33,170 bases of DNA from an uncultured Pirellulaceae bacterium (GCA_937928555.1 CALFWR010000160.1:1-33170), one strand, 5' to 3'. Positions 16,621-24,702 are shown, counted from the stretch's first letter. Translations and numbers: made by a program. The notes: generated by a model not told the origin, from the letters alone.

Positions 16621-17118
16621 CTACTCAAGTTCGGGCGAATGATCCAGTTTGCCGGTCACGGCCTGAAAGCAAAAGCAGAGAATGCTGATGATGCCCCAGC
16701 TTAGCCCGACAACGACACCCGCATCGATGATCCCCCGCCAGGGTTGCGAGAGGTAACGAATCAGGATCACGCACAGGACGATGAACGTGGTCAGGATCCC
16801 GACGACGATTTTGCGTTTTCGTGGGGCGGCAAAGTAGGACATGCAAAAGAACGGAGCCAGCCACTTCCAGTGCGGTTTCGCTGCTGGCGTCGTCAGGTGA
16901 TGAGCGCGGGCGACGACGCGTGGCGAAAAGGCTTTTTGAAACCCCTTGTAGCCTTCCGAGTAAGCCATGAACGCGCAGCTGACCACGAGGCCAACGTAGT
17001 GCCACAAACCAAGCTCGTGGTTGAACATTTCGACGGCGTGTGGCGACAGGCGATACAACGCCAACGACAACAAGGCAATCACTCCACCGATTCCCCAGAC
17101 AAATGGAAGATACTTCAT
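16621..17118 (-). CDS. Multi-TM protein coupled to a potassium channel gene
   Basis: A 165-residue protein starting at the ATG at 17118, which overlaps the stop of the channel gene by four bases (ATGA), so translation is probably coupled. Hydrophobic segments lie at about 3-22, 38-55, 103-122 and 130-153. A basic loop at about 55-100 (FSPRVVARAHHLTTPAAKPH, later RKRKI) is probably cytoplasmic. No known family is recognised. Tight linkage to the channel suggests an accessory role in ion transport, but this is inference from position only. Confidence 0.75.
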   Translation of the reverse strand: MKYLPFVWGIGGVIALLSLALYRLSPHAVEMFNHELGLWHYVGLVVSCAFMAYSEGYKGFQKAFSPRVVARAHHLTTPAAKPHWKWLAPFFCMSYFAAPRKRKIVVGILTTFIVLCVILIRYLSQPWRGIIDAGVVVGLSWGIISILCFCFQAVTGKLDHSPELE

Positions 17119-18254
17119 GACCGGGTTACCGTTTGTGGGGGCCGTTGTGCTGCGATGACGATCAATTGATCGTCCGGGTTAAAAGCAAAATCGTCCGCAG
17201 GAAGCAATTCGTTGCTACCGTCGCGACGAACTCCTACCGGCACCTGGCCTTCTTTTGCGTAGGCCTTGCGAGCGTCGCGGTAGGTCGTAAAGCTCTCGCC
17301 CGATTTCGTGTTGATGATGTAAAACTGTTTTCCGCGAGCGTTGGTTGTCAGTTGCGAAATGACTTCGGACACGCCGCGATCCTGAAGTTCCCGGACAAGA
17401 ATTTGTTCGGACATTTGAGCCACGCAAACGACGCTATCGCACTGGGCTCGCTCAAAGAACCTTACGTTCTCTGGCGAAAGACATTCCGCAACAACAAAGG
17501 CATTGGGCGCGTAGCAGCGAATCGCCAACGCAATTTTCAGGCTATGGTCATCGACATCGCGACCCGATTCGTCAGGATCGGCTTGGATGATAATCGCCCG
17601 AGCCCGGGTGATGTTGGCTTGTTCGAGCATGTTTTCTCGCGACGCATCGCCGCAGACGAACGAGATCCCCAGCTTTCGCACCGCCGCCGGCAGTTCGTCA
17701 ATTTCCGGTTCGATCAGCACGATGTCTGCGTCGGGTGACTCGCGCTGAATTTCGTTAACGAGCTTGACCAGACGGTCTTCGCTTCCGAAACCGCAGACAA
17801 CAACGTGATTTTCGGATGTGATATTTTTCAAACCTTTGACCTCCAAAGCTTTTGATTCGAGCATGGCCGTTCCGACCATCGACAGCAGATAACCCAACAA
17901 ACCGATCCCAAGGAACATCGTCGGCGCTCCCACCAACCAGCGGCTCCAAAACGTTGTCGGAAAAAAGTCTCCGTATCCGACGGTCGTCATCGTGACCACC
18001 GACCACCAGATCGCATCGCCCCAGGTCAGGTCCGGGTTGGCTTCAAATTCAAAGTACATGAAACCCGTTGACGAATAGAACAGCAGCGCGGCGCACAGCA
18101 GCATGACCTGCAAGTAGCGGTTGCTGGCAAAGTCCGTCGATCGCCGGATCGCATTGAAGAAAACTCCAAAAATGTTCAGTCTCCCTACTGCTGTTCCTGT
18201 TTCCAAAGATTCATCAGCGATTGGGCTCGCGCCGCGACACGACGGTTCTCCCAA
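17115..18254 (-). CDS. Two-TM potassium channel with cytoplasmic RCK (TrkA-N) domain
   Basis: About 379 residues when read from TTG 18254; TTG 18206 (17 codons in) is another start. Both overlap the upstream SNase-like gene. TM1 is at about 48-68, a pore helix and selectivity filter TMTTVGYGDFFP at about 88-99, and TM2 at about 105-130. The filter TVGYGD is the K+ channel signature. From about 148 an RCK domain begins with the Rossmann motif VVVCGFGSED (151-160), then IEPEIDE and FVCGDASRENMLEQANI, and a probable RCK-C (TrkA-C) lobe toward the end. It would form a tetrameric MthK-like channel gated by a cytosolic ligand such as Ca2+ or a nucleotide. It is the middle gene of an overlapping trio. 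Confidence 0.9.
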   Translation of the reverse strand: MGEPSCRGASPIADESLETGTAVGRLNIFGVFFNAIRRSTDFASNRYLQVMLLCAALLFYSSTGFMYFEFEANPDLTWGDAIWWSVVTMTTVGYGDFFPTTFWSRWLVGAPTMFLGIGLLGYLLSMVGTAMLESKALEVKGLKNITSENHVVVCGFGSEDRLVKLVNEIQRESPDADIVLIEPEIDELPAAVRKLGISFVCGDASRENMLEQANITRARAIIIQADPDESGRDVDDHSLKIALAIRCYAPNAFVVAECLSPENVRFFERAQCDSVVCVAQMSEQILVRELQDRGVSEVISQLTTNARGKQFYIINTKSGESFTTYRDARKAYAKEGQVPVGVRRDGSNELLPADDFAFNPDDQLIVIAAQRPPQTVTRS

Positions 18255-18895
18255 AAGCCCACCTGATCAACGCGTGCTTCTTCCTGGCTGACAAGATACT
18301 GGTCCATTTTCTCAAACGGATACTTCACGTAAACCAGCGTCATGCCTTCGCTGACCATCAACTGAGCAAGGTCATCGCCGGAATCGTTGAGGATTAACGT
18401 GCCCAGCAAGCGCCCTTCGTCGTCAACGCCCTTGGGGGAGACGTGGAGCGTGGCTTCTTTGGTCAGAGCCACGTCGCCCAGGTAATCGACGGCGACTTTT
18501 CCGTACTGGGACAGCAATCTTTCCCGAGCGCTTTGGTCGAAAGATTTAATGCCCAGCAGTCGAATCCTCGAATGGCCTTTCTCATTGCTGATCCGAAGCT
18601 CATCGCCGTCGATCACGTTTTCGATGGTGACCGTTTCACCGGAAGTAAACTTTTCCGGGTTGTTGGCCAACAGCTCCAGACGCTGCGACTGGATGCAGAC
18701 GAACCAATACCCCCCCATCACCAGCAATCCCAGGGTGAACAGATTCAGATAGTGCTTTGAGAAAAAAGCGTACCATCGGTTGCGGCGAGCGCGGGCTTCG
18801 TGGACCAGAGCTTCACGCTGGCACTCGGTTTGGATAGCGTCCAGAAAGTATCTGGAACCGCCTGGGCCATCGATTGATTCTTTCAAGGATCGCAC
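18185..18895 (-). CDS. Membrane-anchored SNase (thermonuclease)-like protein
   Basis: A 236-residue protein starting at GTG 18895. A charged N-terminal segment is followed by one TM at about 50-68 (LNLFTLGLLVMGGYWFVCI) and then a staphylococcal-nuclease-like OB fold at about 85-220: VIDGDELRI (94-102), RIRLLGIKSFD (110-120), DDEGRLLGTLIL (158-169) and LMVSEGMTLVYVKYPF. Relative to S. aureus nuclease, D96/D98 (D19/D21), R112 (R35) and R162 (R87) are kept, but the DTPE stretch has become KSFD, so D40 is a lysine and the general base E43 an aspartate. Nuclease activity is therefore doubtful. It overlaps the potassium channel gene. Confidence 0.82.
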   Translation of the reverse strand: MRSLKESIDGPGGSRYFLDAIQTECQREALVHEARARRNRWYAFFSKHYLNLFTLGLLVMGGYWFVCIQSQRLELLANNPEKFTSGETVTIENVIDGDELRISNEKGHSRIRLLGIKSFDQSARERLLSQYGKVAVDYLGDVALTKEATLHVSPKGVDDEGRLLGTLILNDSGDDLAQLMVSEGMTLVYVKYPFEKMDQYLVSQEEARVDQVGFWENRRVAARAQSLMNLWKQEQQ

Positions 18896-18940
18896 TGTCT
18901 GGTCGCTTTGTCGTAACGGGGGTTACAAAAATTTACGCAG

Positions 18941-18977
18941 CCAGATTTTGGAGCGACAACATGGCTCCGAAGTCTGG
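18941..18977 (-). terminator. Stem-loop downstream of the S1-domain gene
   Basis: CCAGATTTTGGAGC (18941-18954) and GCTCCGAAGTCTGG (18964-18977) pair over 12 of 14 positions around a 9-nt loop. Read on the minus strand the stem is followed within about ten bases by ATTTTT. It lies 28 bp past the S1 gene stop and ahead of the SNase-like gene, so it probably ends the S1 transcript. On the plus strand the two mismatches would be G-U pairs. Confidence 0.5.
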
Positions 18978-19004
18978 CGTCTCCGGCTGCGCTGGCCCGC
19001 CGGT

Positions 19005-20615
19005 TTACCACTTGAGTCCAAACTGTTCGCCGCCGCTGGGGTTGTTGGTGCCGCCCTTGAGCGGCTCGCCGGTCGGTTCCACGGCCAAGTCGCGGCTCTC
19101 GGGAATCTCGGGCTCGTTTTTCTTTTTGTCACCGGCTTTGGGAGCAGGAGCGGGCAATGTTTGCTTGAGCGACAAAGACATTTTTTGGCTGTCTCTGTCG
19201 ATCGAAAGGATCTTTACGCTGATCGTGTCGCCCTGATTGACCACCGTGCCGACTCGGGTCACGCGATGGTGGGCCAGTTCAGAAATGTGAACCAGGCCTT
19301 CGATGCCCGGAGCGAGTTCGACGAACGCCCCAAAGTCCATCACCTTGGTGACTTTTCCTGAAACGATGTCGTCCGGATTGAACTGGCCGGCAGATGCCGT
19401 CCACGGGTGTTCGATGGTGTCGCGGTGCGAGAGCGAAATGCGTCCGTCGCCGATCTTGTCGACTTTGACGCGGACTTGCTGGCCGACTTCGAGAACTTCC
19501 GAAGGATGCTTGACCCGCGTCCAGCTGACTTTGCTGATATGAATCAGGCCCTCCACGCCGCCAAGATCAACGAACGCTCCAAAGTCCATCAGCTTGGTGA
19601 CGGTGCCGTCGCGAAGCTGCCCTTCTGCCAGCTCTTCCATGATGGCTTTGCGTTTTTCTTCGTTCTCACGTTCGAGAATCGCCCGGCGGCTGACGACCAG
19701 ACGCTGTTTGTCCGGATTGACTTCGGTGACAACCACGACCAACTTCTGATTGATGTAGGGTGACACGTCTTCGACACGGAAGCGATCAATTTGGCTCATC
19801 GGCATAAAGCCCTTCACCGTGTTGATGGCGACTTCGAGTCCTCCGGTGTTCGAGCCTGTTACACGGGCTTCGACCACGGTGCCTTCGCTCAGGTCGTCCC
19901 AGTCCGCTACACCAGCCACTGCTCCGGGCACGCCCAGTTCGTAAAGGCCGTCTTCGGAGTTGCGATTGCGGACGATGACTTCGACAAAGTCACCTTCTTT
20001 GGGCTCCTCTTTGAAGTGGTGAAACGCCGCAACGCCTTCGTACTGCCCGGCGAGTTTGAAAAAGACATCGTCTTTGTGGATTTTGGTGACGACGCCTTTG
20101 ACGCGACTGTTAAGCTCCAATTCGGCCGGAGCGGCTTGGGTGTTTTCCAGAACCGCGTCCATCGAAAGTCCATCAAGCGCCGAATCGATCGCGGAATCGA
20201 TGTCGCCGGTGAGCCCATCCCAGGAGTTGACTTTTGGGGACGGCATTTCCGGAACCGCAGCAGCGGACTGGTCCAGTTGAACCGGGTTGGTCATCGCGTT
20301 TTGAACCGCCAGTGGCTTGGCCGGTTTTTTGGCCACGTCGCGTTGCGATCCGATCAGGATCTTTTTTGGCGTTCCCGTCGCGGCGCCGGCTTGAGGTGGT
20401 GCTGCCTCCACCGACGCGGGTGTTGGTGTTGGTGTTGGTTGCGGTGGAGCTGGCGCTGAGGCAACCGGTTGACTTTCGGTGACCGGCGGAGCACCCGTTT
20501 GGGCTGGAGGCGCAGTTGTCTCGCTCACCGTCGGTAGTGGCGGTGTCGATTCCGCGGGCGTGCCTTGAGAAGAAGTTTCGTTTGTGTCGACGTTTGGATC
20601 TGTTGGATCACTCAT
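19005..20615 (-). CDS. S1 RNA-binding domain protein (ribosomal protein S1-like)
   Basis: A 536-residue soluble protein with four S1 (OB-fold) domains at about 168-230, 243-312, 333-400 and 415-485. Domains 3 and 4 are the most typical: GTVTKLMDFGAFVDLGGVEG then LIHISKVSW, and GKVTKVMDFGAFVELAPGIE then GLVHISELA. Domains 1 and 2 resemble the ribosome-binding half of S1. The first 165 residues are a Pro/Ala/Thr/Gln-rich disordered tail with a TPTPTP run, and the last 50 are again low-complexity. S1 helps load mRNA on the 30S subunit, which matters where Shine-Dalgarno sequences are weak, as here. E. coli S1 has six domains; four-domain forms are common elsewhere. Whether this is the genome's only S1 (rpsA) cannot be told. 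It is divergent from recR. Confidence 0.88.
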   Translation of the reverse strand: MSDPTDPNVDTNETSSQGTPAESTPPLPTVSETTAPPAQTGAPPVTESQPVASAPAPPQPTPTPTPASVEAAPPQAGAATGTPKKILIGSQRDVAKKPAKPLAVQNAMTNPVQLDQSAAAVPEMPSPKVNSWDGLTGDIDSAIDSALDGLSMDAVLENTQAAPAELELNSRVKGVVTKIHKDDVFFKLAGQYEGVAAFHHFKEEPKEGDFVEVIVRNRNSEDGLYELGVPGAVAGVADWDDLSEGTVVEARVTGSNTGGLEVAINTVKGFMPMSQIDRFRVEDVSPYINQKLVVVVTEVNPDKQRLVVSRRAILERENEEKRKAIMEELAEGQLRDGTVTKLMDFGAFVDLGGVEGLIHISKVSWTRVKHPSEVLEVGQQVRVKVDKIGDGRISLSHRDTIEHPWTASAGQFNPDDIVSGKVTKVMDFGAFVELAPGIEGLVHISELAHHRVTRVGTVVNQGDTISVKILSIDRDSQKMSLSLKQTLPAPAPKAGDKKKNEPEIPESRDLAVEPTGEPLKGGTNNPSGGEQFGLKW

Positions 20616-20810
20616 GACTTTTCAGTGGAAAAATCCCTAGTAGCGAAGTTAGCCTCGAATCGACAATGTTATCCAAAATTCCCATCTGTTACAGACGCAA
20701 AGCTCCCTTATGCCGGTTTTTGAGGGGTTCAAATGGGGCCTGCCGACAAGGTTGGCCCACGGGGTAGAATGCGGGTTGGAACTTCTTTGGACTTTCTTTG
20801 CCGAAACTGC

Positions 20811-21410
20811 ATGAGCGAAATCTCGGAATCCGTTAGCCACATGATCGATCAGCTTTCCCGGTTGCCCGGAATTGGTCGAAAATCAGCCGAACGATTGGCG
20901 TACCATATTTTACGAGTGCACGAAGACGAAGCCTTTGCCCTGGCGGACTCAATTCGATCAGTTCGGGAAAATGTCCGCTACTGCGAAGTCTGTTTTAACC
21001 TTGCGGAAGAAAAAAGATGCTTGATCTGCCGCGATGTGACGCGGGACCAAACGCAAATTTGCATTGTTCAGCAACCACGGGATCTGATTGCACTTGAACA
21101 ATCGGGCACCTACCGGGGTATGTACCATGTTTTACTTGGGCGAATTGCTCCCCTGGAAAATATTGGCCCTGAAAAACTTACGATTGAAGCGTTTGTTCGG
21201 CGAATCGCCGCAGGCGGATTTAAGGAAGTCATCATGGCAACCAATCCGACGGTCGAAGGCGACGGTACAGCACTTTACATCAGCAACCTTTTACGGGACT
21301 TTGACGTCCAAATAACAAGGCTCGCTCGCGGAATTACAACCGGCAGTATTCTTGAATACACCAACAAAGAGATACTCTCGGACGCGATTTCGGGTCGGCA
21401 ACCGATGTAA
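20811..21410 (+). CDS. recR: Recombination mediator RecR
   Basis: A 199-residue protein from ATG 20811 (MSEISESVSH), the usual RecR length; the frame is open to 20733 but that part is not family-like. An N-terminal helix-hairpin-helix LPGIGRKSAERLAYHIL (18-34) is followed by a four-cysteine zinc site with C58, C61, C70 and C73, and then a Toprim fold from about 80 (ICIVQQPRDLIALEQSGTYR). The ATNPTVEGDGTALYI segment is typical. RecR forms a clamp with RecO (RecFOR pathway) that loads RecA on SSB-coated gapped DNA. The stop codon TAA at 21408-21410 directly adjoins an inverted-repeat element. The usual neighbours dnaX and ybaB are absent. Confidence 0.97.
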   Translation: MSEISESVSHMIDQLSRLPGIGRKSAERLAYHILRVHEDEAFALADSIRSVRENVRYCEVCFNLAEEKRCLICRDVTRDQTQICIVQQPRDLIALEQSGTYRGMYHVLLGRIAPLENIGPEKLTIEAFVRRIAAGGFKEVIMATNPTVEGDGTALYISNLLRDFDVQITRLARGITTGSILEYTNKEILSDAISGRQPM

Positions 21411-21594
21411 ACCGAAATTATTCACCACGACGGGCGTTGATTGCCACTGAATCACACCGGGCTCAACATCGGATCGCATTCGGGAATTCGGTTCACTTCG
21501 CTCAAAAAATCCAAAACAAAAATCGTTTTCAAACTTGATACTGAAATTATTGAGTGACCTGAAAGTCACGCCCCAGCCTCGTGAATAATCCGGG
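21411..21594. mobile_element. MITE copy B: about 184 bp, diverged interior
   Basis: The left end CCGAAATTATTCACCACGAC (from 21412) and the right end CCTCGTGAATAATCCGG (to 21593) match the terminal repeats of the 10707 and 32848 copies, and the length is almost the same. The interior is not clearly related to those copies but its first 40 bases resemble the fragment at 24703, so it looks like a second subfamily sharing the same ends. GTAA occurs on both sides (21407-21410 and 21595-21598) and may be a 4-bp target duplication; on the left it includes the recR stop codon. The rest of the gap to rpoN (21595-21675) holds only a possible -10-like TAAAAT at 21634. Confidence 0.7.
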
Positions 21595-21675
21595 GTAACG
21601 GGAACTTTTTCGTCCCCGGGCATCCAAAGATGCTAAAATCCAACCGACCTTTTTCAGCAGCAGATTCTGTTCCAC

Positions 21676-23178
21676 ATGCGATTTTCTTACGGACAAAATT
21701 TAACTCAAAAGCAGTCGCAGACGATGGCTCCGCGGATGATCCAGTCGATGGAGATTCTGCGGATGGCCAACACGGAGCTTGAAGAGAAGATCGAGCAGGA
21801 GTTGATCGAGAATCCGATTCTTGAAAAGCACGATTCGGATGTCGAGCCCGGCGAAGCCGAAGCAAAATCCAAGGAAAAAGAGAAAGAGAAAGACAAAGAC
21901 GTTGACCAAAAAGAACTGGTCATCGAAGAAGACAATCGCACCGAAGACGACTTTGAGCGACTGTTGAATCTGGACCGCGAAGTCCCCGATCACTTTGATG
22001 AACGCCCGCGTGTTTCCTCCAACCGGATGCAGGAAAGCGCCGACCGTCAGCACGACATGATGGCCAACGTGGCGACCCGCCAGGAGACGTTGCAGGATTA
22101 TCTTTTGGCCCAGCTAAGCGAACGTGAGATTGAGCCGGCGGTTTTCAAAATCTGCGAGAAAATTGTTTCCGCGATTTCGGCCGAAAGTGGTGGCTTCTTC
22201 AAAGCCAGCCTCACGGACATGCTTCCCTTGAGCGCCACCGAAGAGCAGGTCGACATGGCCGAAACCGCTTTGGCTCACGTTCAGGACTGTGATCCTGCCG
22301 GCGTGGGAGCCCGTGACCTCAAAGAGTGCCTGCTGCTGCAGTTGACGCCAGAAATCGAAAATTACGCGGCCGTGCAGACGTTGATCGTCGATCATCTGGA
22401 CGACCTGATGCACAACCGCTTGCCGCAGATCGAAAAAGCCACCGGGATGTCGATCGAACAGATCTACGCCGCCCGCGATGAACTGCGGAAACTTGACCCG
22501 CGCCCAGCCAGCGAGTTCGCGGACAATTACGCTCCGGCGGTGAAACCTGATTTGTGGCTGGAGCAGGACGACGCCGGCAAGTGGGTGGTAAAGATGGAAG
22601 AAGGCCCCAGTCGCGGGCTGTACATCAGCAAGTACTATCGTGAGCGACTCAAGGCCGGCAAAGCGACCAAAGACGAAAAAGAATTCATCAAAGGCAAGAT
22701 CGCTTCGGCCCAGTGGCTGATCGAATCAATCGAACAGCGGCGCAGCACGTTGCTGCGTGTCGCCGAAGCCATCTTTGACCATCAAACGGAATTCATCGAC
22801 AAAGGGCCCGAACACTTGAAGGCTCTCAAGATGGAACAGATCGCCGAAAAAGTTGGCGTCCATCTCACAACCGTCAGCCGCGCGGTGGACGACAAGTACA
22901 TCGAAACGCCTCGCGGGATCGTGCCGCTGAAAATGTTCTTTGTTCTGGGCACGCAAACCGACGATGGCGAAGACGTCACGTACAACCGGATTCGCTTGGA
23001 GTTGCAGAAGCTGATCGACAGCGAAAACAAAGTCAAACCTTACAGCGATTTCGAGTTGATGAATCGCCTCAAGACGATGGGCTTCAATGTCGCACGCCGC
23101 ACGGTGACCAAGTACCGCGAAAAGATGGGCATCCTCAGTTCACGCCAGCGACGCGACTTCCGCGACAAGAAAAAGTAG
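21676..23178 (+). CDS. rpoN: RNA polymerase sigma-54 factor
   Basis: A 500-residue protein with the sigma-54 layout. Region I at 1-50 is glutamine/leucine-rich (QNLTQKQSQTMAPRMIQSME, later ENPILE) and contacts activators. An acidic, lysine-rich region II at about 52-115 contains a KSKEKEKEKDKDVDQKE run. The core-binding domain covers about 130-330 (CDPAGVGARDLKECLLLQL). The C-terminal DNA-binding part includes the helix-turn-helix MEQIAEKVGVHLTTVSRAVD and the RpoN box at 473-482. That box reads ARRTVTKYRE rather than the near-invariant ARRTVAKYRE. Sigma-54 directs core polymerase to -24/-12 promoters and needs an AAA+ activator; none is encoded here. Confidence 0.97.
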   Translation: MRFSYGQNLTQKQSQTMAPRMIQSMEILRMANTELEEKIEQELIENPILEKHDSDVEPGEAEAKSKEKEKEKDKDVDQKELVIEEDNRTEDDFERLLNLDREVPDHFDERPRVSSNRMQESADRQHDMMANVATRQETLQDYLLAQLSEREIEPAVFKICEKIVSAISAESGGFFKASLTDMLPLSATEEQVDMAETALAHVQDCDPAGVGARDLKECLLLQLTPEIENYAAVQTLIVDHLDDLMHNRLPQIEKATGMSIEQIYAARDELRKLDPRPASEFADNYAPAVKPDLWLEQDDAGKWVVKMEEGPSRGLYISKYYRERLKAGKATKDEKEFIKGKIASAQWLIESIEQRRSTLLRVAEAIFDHQTEFIDKGPEHLKALKMEQIAEKVGVHLTTVSRAVDDKYIETPRGIVPLKMFFVLGTQTDDGEDVTYNRIRLELQKLIDSENKVKPYSDFELMNRLKTMGFNVARRTVTKYREKMGILSSRQRRDFRDKKK

Positions 23179-23231
23179 CGCTCTCTGACGGCCCCGATCG
23201 GGAACGCTCAACGGCACGGTGGACCGTTTGG

Positions 23232-24446
23232 CTAGACCACATCTTCCGAAGAAAGCATCGCCGGAGCCTCGTCAGCGGAGACCAACACGGGGGTGGATTT
23301 CTTGCTGGACGATCGCCAGGCCATTACTGCCGCGACGACGCCAACCACTACCAAAGGAATCGCAATCAGGGGCCTGACTGCGATCCAGGCAAAAGCAATC
23401 GTCAGCGTGGTCAGCACGATGGCCAAAAGAAAAGACACGAATCCGACGACGCTGCGTGCCATCGACCCAATCAGCGGAATCGAATCGGAAAACGCGGTCA
23501 GTACGCCCATGATCAACGTAAAGCCAACAAAGCTGATCATCAGCCCGCTTCCGCGCCAAATCCAGGCCCACATCGCATTTTCGCTTTTCATCTTTTCGAA
23601 AACTTCCGCCGCCGTGAAATCCCCGACGTAAAGTTGCTGCAACTGCTCACCATTGGTCGTCGTGTACGGCGTCAGTTGCTCTGGCGTTGTTTCTTTCACC
23701 CCCGCGACGAGGCTTACGTTGGTCGGACGAACGACGTTAAAGGCAATTCGTTGGTCGCCCGGTTCAGGTGATTCCACGTTGGGCGATCCCGCTGCTGACC
23801 AGTAGAGATATTGCGCGTCGACTTTGGAGTGATCGCGAATTTTGGAAGGCAGTGATTCAACAATTGCTTCAGTCCAGTCAACAAGTTCTTCCGAGTGAAT
23901 GCTGCGATTTAAACTCTGATTCAGGATGTAGCCACCAAGATTCACTTTCGTAGCTTCGTGAATTTTCGCCTGAAACTTCTCGACGGGGTTCTCGTGCCCA
24001 CGGGGTTTTCTGAAAGCCGTATGATCTTCTCGTCCAGCCGCCCATTTCTTCTCGTAGCTGTATTCCGTTGTCTCGCGATTACCCTCCTTTTTCGTTGTCT
24101 TGTGCTCCACCCACTGAAACATTTCAACGTTGCGAACCAATCGAATGGCATTTTCTTCGACGCCAAACCTTTTGTCACGCAATCGCTCCTGCGTGTCTGC
24201 CTTGCCATTAAGATGCACGAGTGAACCCGCCAGTTCGGGAGATGCCACAGTTGGATCGTTAATCGACTGCACCAATTCGACACCTTCATTGAGTCCTTGC
24301 GTTCGATGGATGGTGCGATACTCGTTCCACGAAAGAAGAGCAATCGATCCGGGCACCATCACAAAACCAAGAAGCATTCCGGCGATGGCGTTTTTGATGC
24401 GTGAAAAGAATCCGGTTGTTGTCGTGGAGGTGAACGTGTCAGCCAT
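23232..24446 (-). CDS. TMEM43-family membrane protein
   Basis: A 404-residue protein from ATG 24446 (MADTFTSTTTTGFFSRIKNA). One TM lies at about 21-40 and is followed by SWNEYRTIHRTQGLNEGVEL, the N-terminal signature I associate with TMEM43/LUMA proteins. A long extracytoplasmic domain (about 45-290) includes KKWAAGREDHTAFRKPRGHE, and there are three or four C-terminal TMs at about 290-390, including MISFVGFTLIMGVLTAFSDS. The bacterial members have no settled function; the human homologue is an inner nuclear membrane protein. The gene converges with rpoN across a 53-bp gap. Its upstream side is bordered by fragments of inverted-repeat elements. Confidence 0.87.
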   Translation of the reverse strand: MADTFTSTTTTGFFSRIKNAIAGMLLGFVMVPGSIALLSWNEYRTIHRTQGLNEGVELVQSINDPTVASPELAGSLVHLNGKADTQERLRDKRFGVEENAIRLVRNVEMFQWVEHKTTKKEGNRETTEYSYEKKWAAGREDHTAFRKPRGHENPVEKFQAKIHEATKVNLGGYILNQSLNRSIHSEELVDWTEAIVESLPSKIRDHSKVDAQYLYWSAAGSPNVESPEPGDQRIAFNVVRPTNVSLVAGVKETTPEQLTPYTTTNGEQLQQLYVGDFTAAEVFEKMKSENAMWAWIWRGSGLMISFVGFTLIMGVLTAFSDSIPLIGSMARSVVGFVSFLLAIVLTTLTIAFAWIAVRPLIAIPLVVVGVVAAVMAWRSSSKKSTPVLVSADEAPAMLSSEDVV

Positions 24447-24491
24447 GCTTTTTTGCTTTCGTGGATCTGTTGAAACTGTTGGTGACAACCG

Positions 24492-24677
24492 GAGTCACTG
24501 GGAGAACTGAAAGTCATGCCCATGCCTAGTCCTAGTGGAGTGTCAGCATTGGATTTTAGGGTTAGCCGTTTTGGCGATAGCCACGGTTCCGAAACGAAAA
24601 ACCGGGGCTAACGCCCAAACGGCTGATCTGAACAATCCTAATTTTTAATGCTGACAGACCACTAGTGAAAAATCCGG
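24492..24677. mobile_element. MITE remnant C: right end, split by a nested element
   Basis: The bases CACTGGGAGAACTGAAAGTC followed by ATGCCCATGCCTAGT (24496-24530), and then GAAAAATCCGG (24667-24677), together reproduce the right end of the MITE family (GTCACGCC..GCCTCGTGAATAATCCGG in copy B). The two parts are separated by the 134-bp palindromic element at 24532-24665. No left end of this copy is visible; upstream lies the TMEM43 gene start. Confidence 0.6.
24532..24665. mobile_element. 134-bp palindromic element nested in a MITE remnant
   Basis: The left end CTAGTGGAGTGTCAGCATT and the right end AATGCTGACAGACCACTAG are inverted repeats with 17 of 19 matches. The inner parts also pair: AGCCGTTTTGGCGATAGCC near 24564-24582 against GGGCTAACGCCCAAACGGCT near 24605-24624. 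So nearly the whole element folds into one long hairpin. CTAGT occurs on both flanks (24526-24530 and 24661-24665), which could be a target duplication or part of the ends, so the exact limits are uncertain by a few bases. There is no coding capacity. Confidence 0.75.
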
Positions 24678-24702
24678 GTTGAGCCCTGATCGTAGCCTTA
24701 AT

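Noticed and set aside
18913..18926. GTAAC-GGGG-GTTAC hairpin before the SNase-like gene
   Set aside because: Five-base stem without further context; may be chance.
20419..20438. GTGTTG-type short tandem repeat
   Set aside because: It simply encodes the TPTPTP run of the S1 protein's disordered tail.
19791..20459. 222-codon plus-strand ORF opposite the S1-domain gene
   Set aside because: Antisense shadow; the translation is rich in low-complexity residues mirroring the Pro/Thr tail.
23193..23230. CCCGATCGGG palindrome and nearby AACGG/CCGTT between rpoN and the TMEM43 gene
   Set aside because: Stems are short with no loop or U-run; a bidirectional terminator is possible but cannot be supported.
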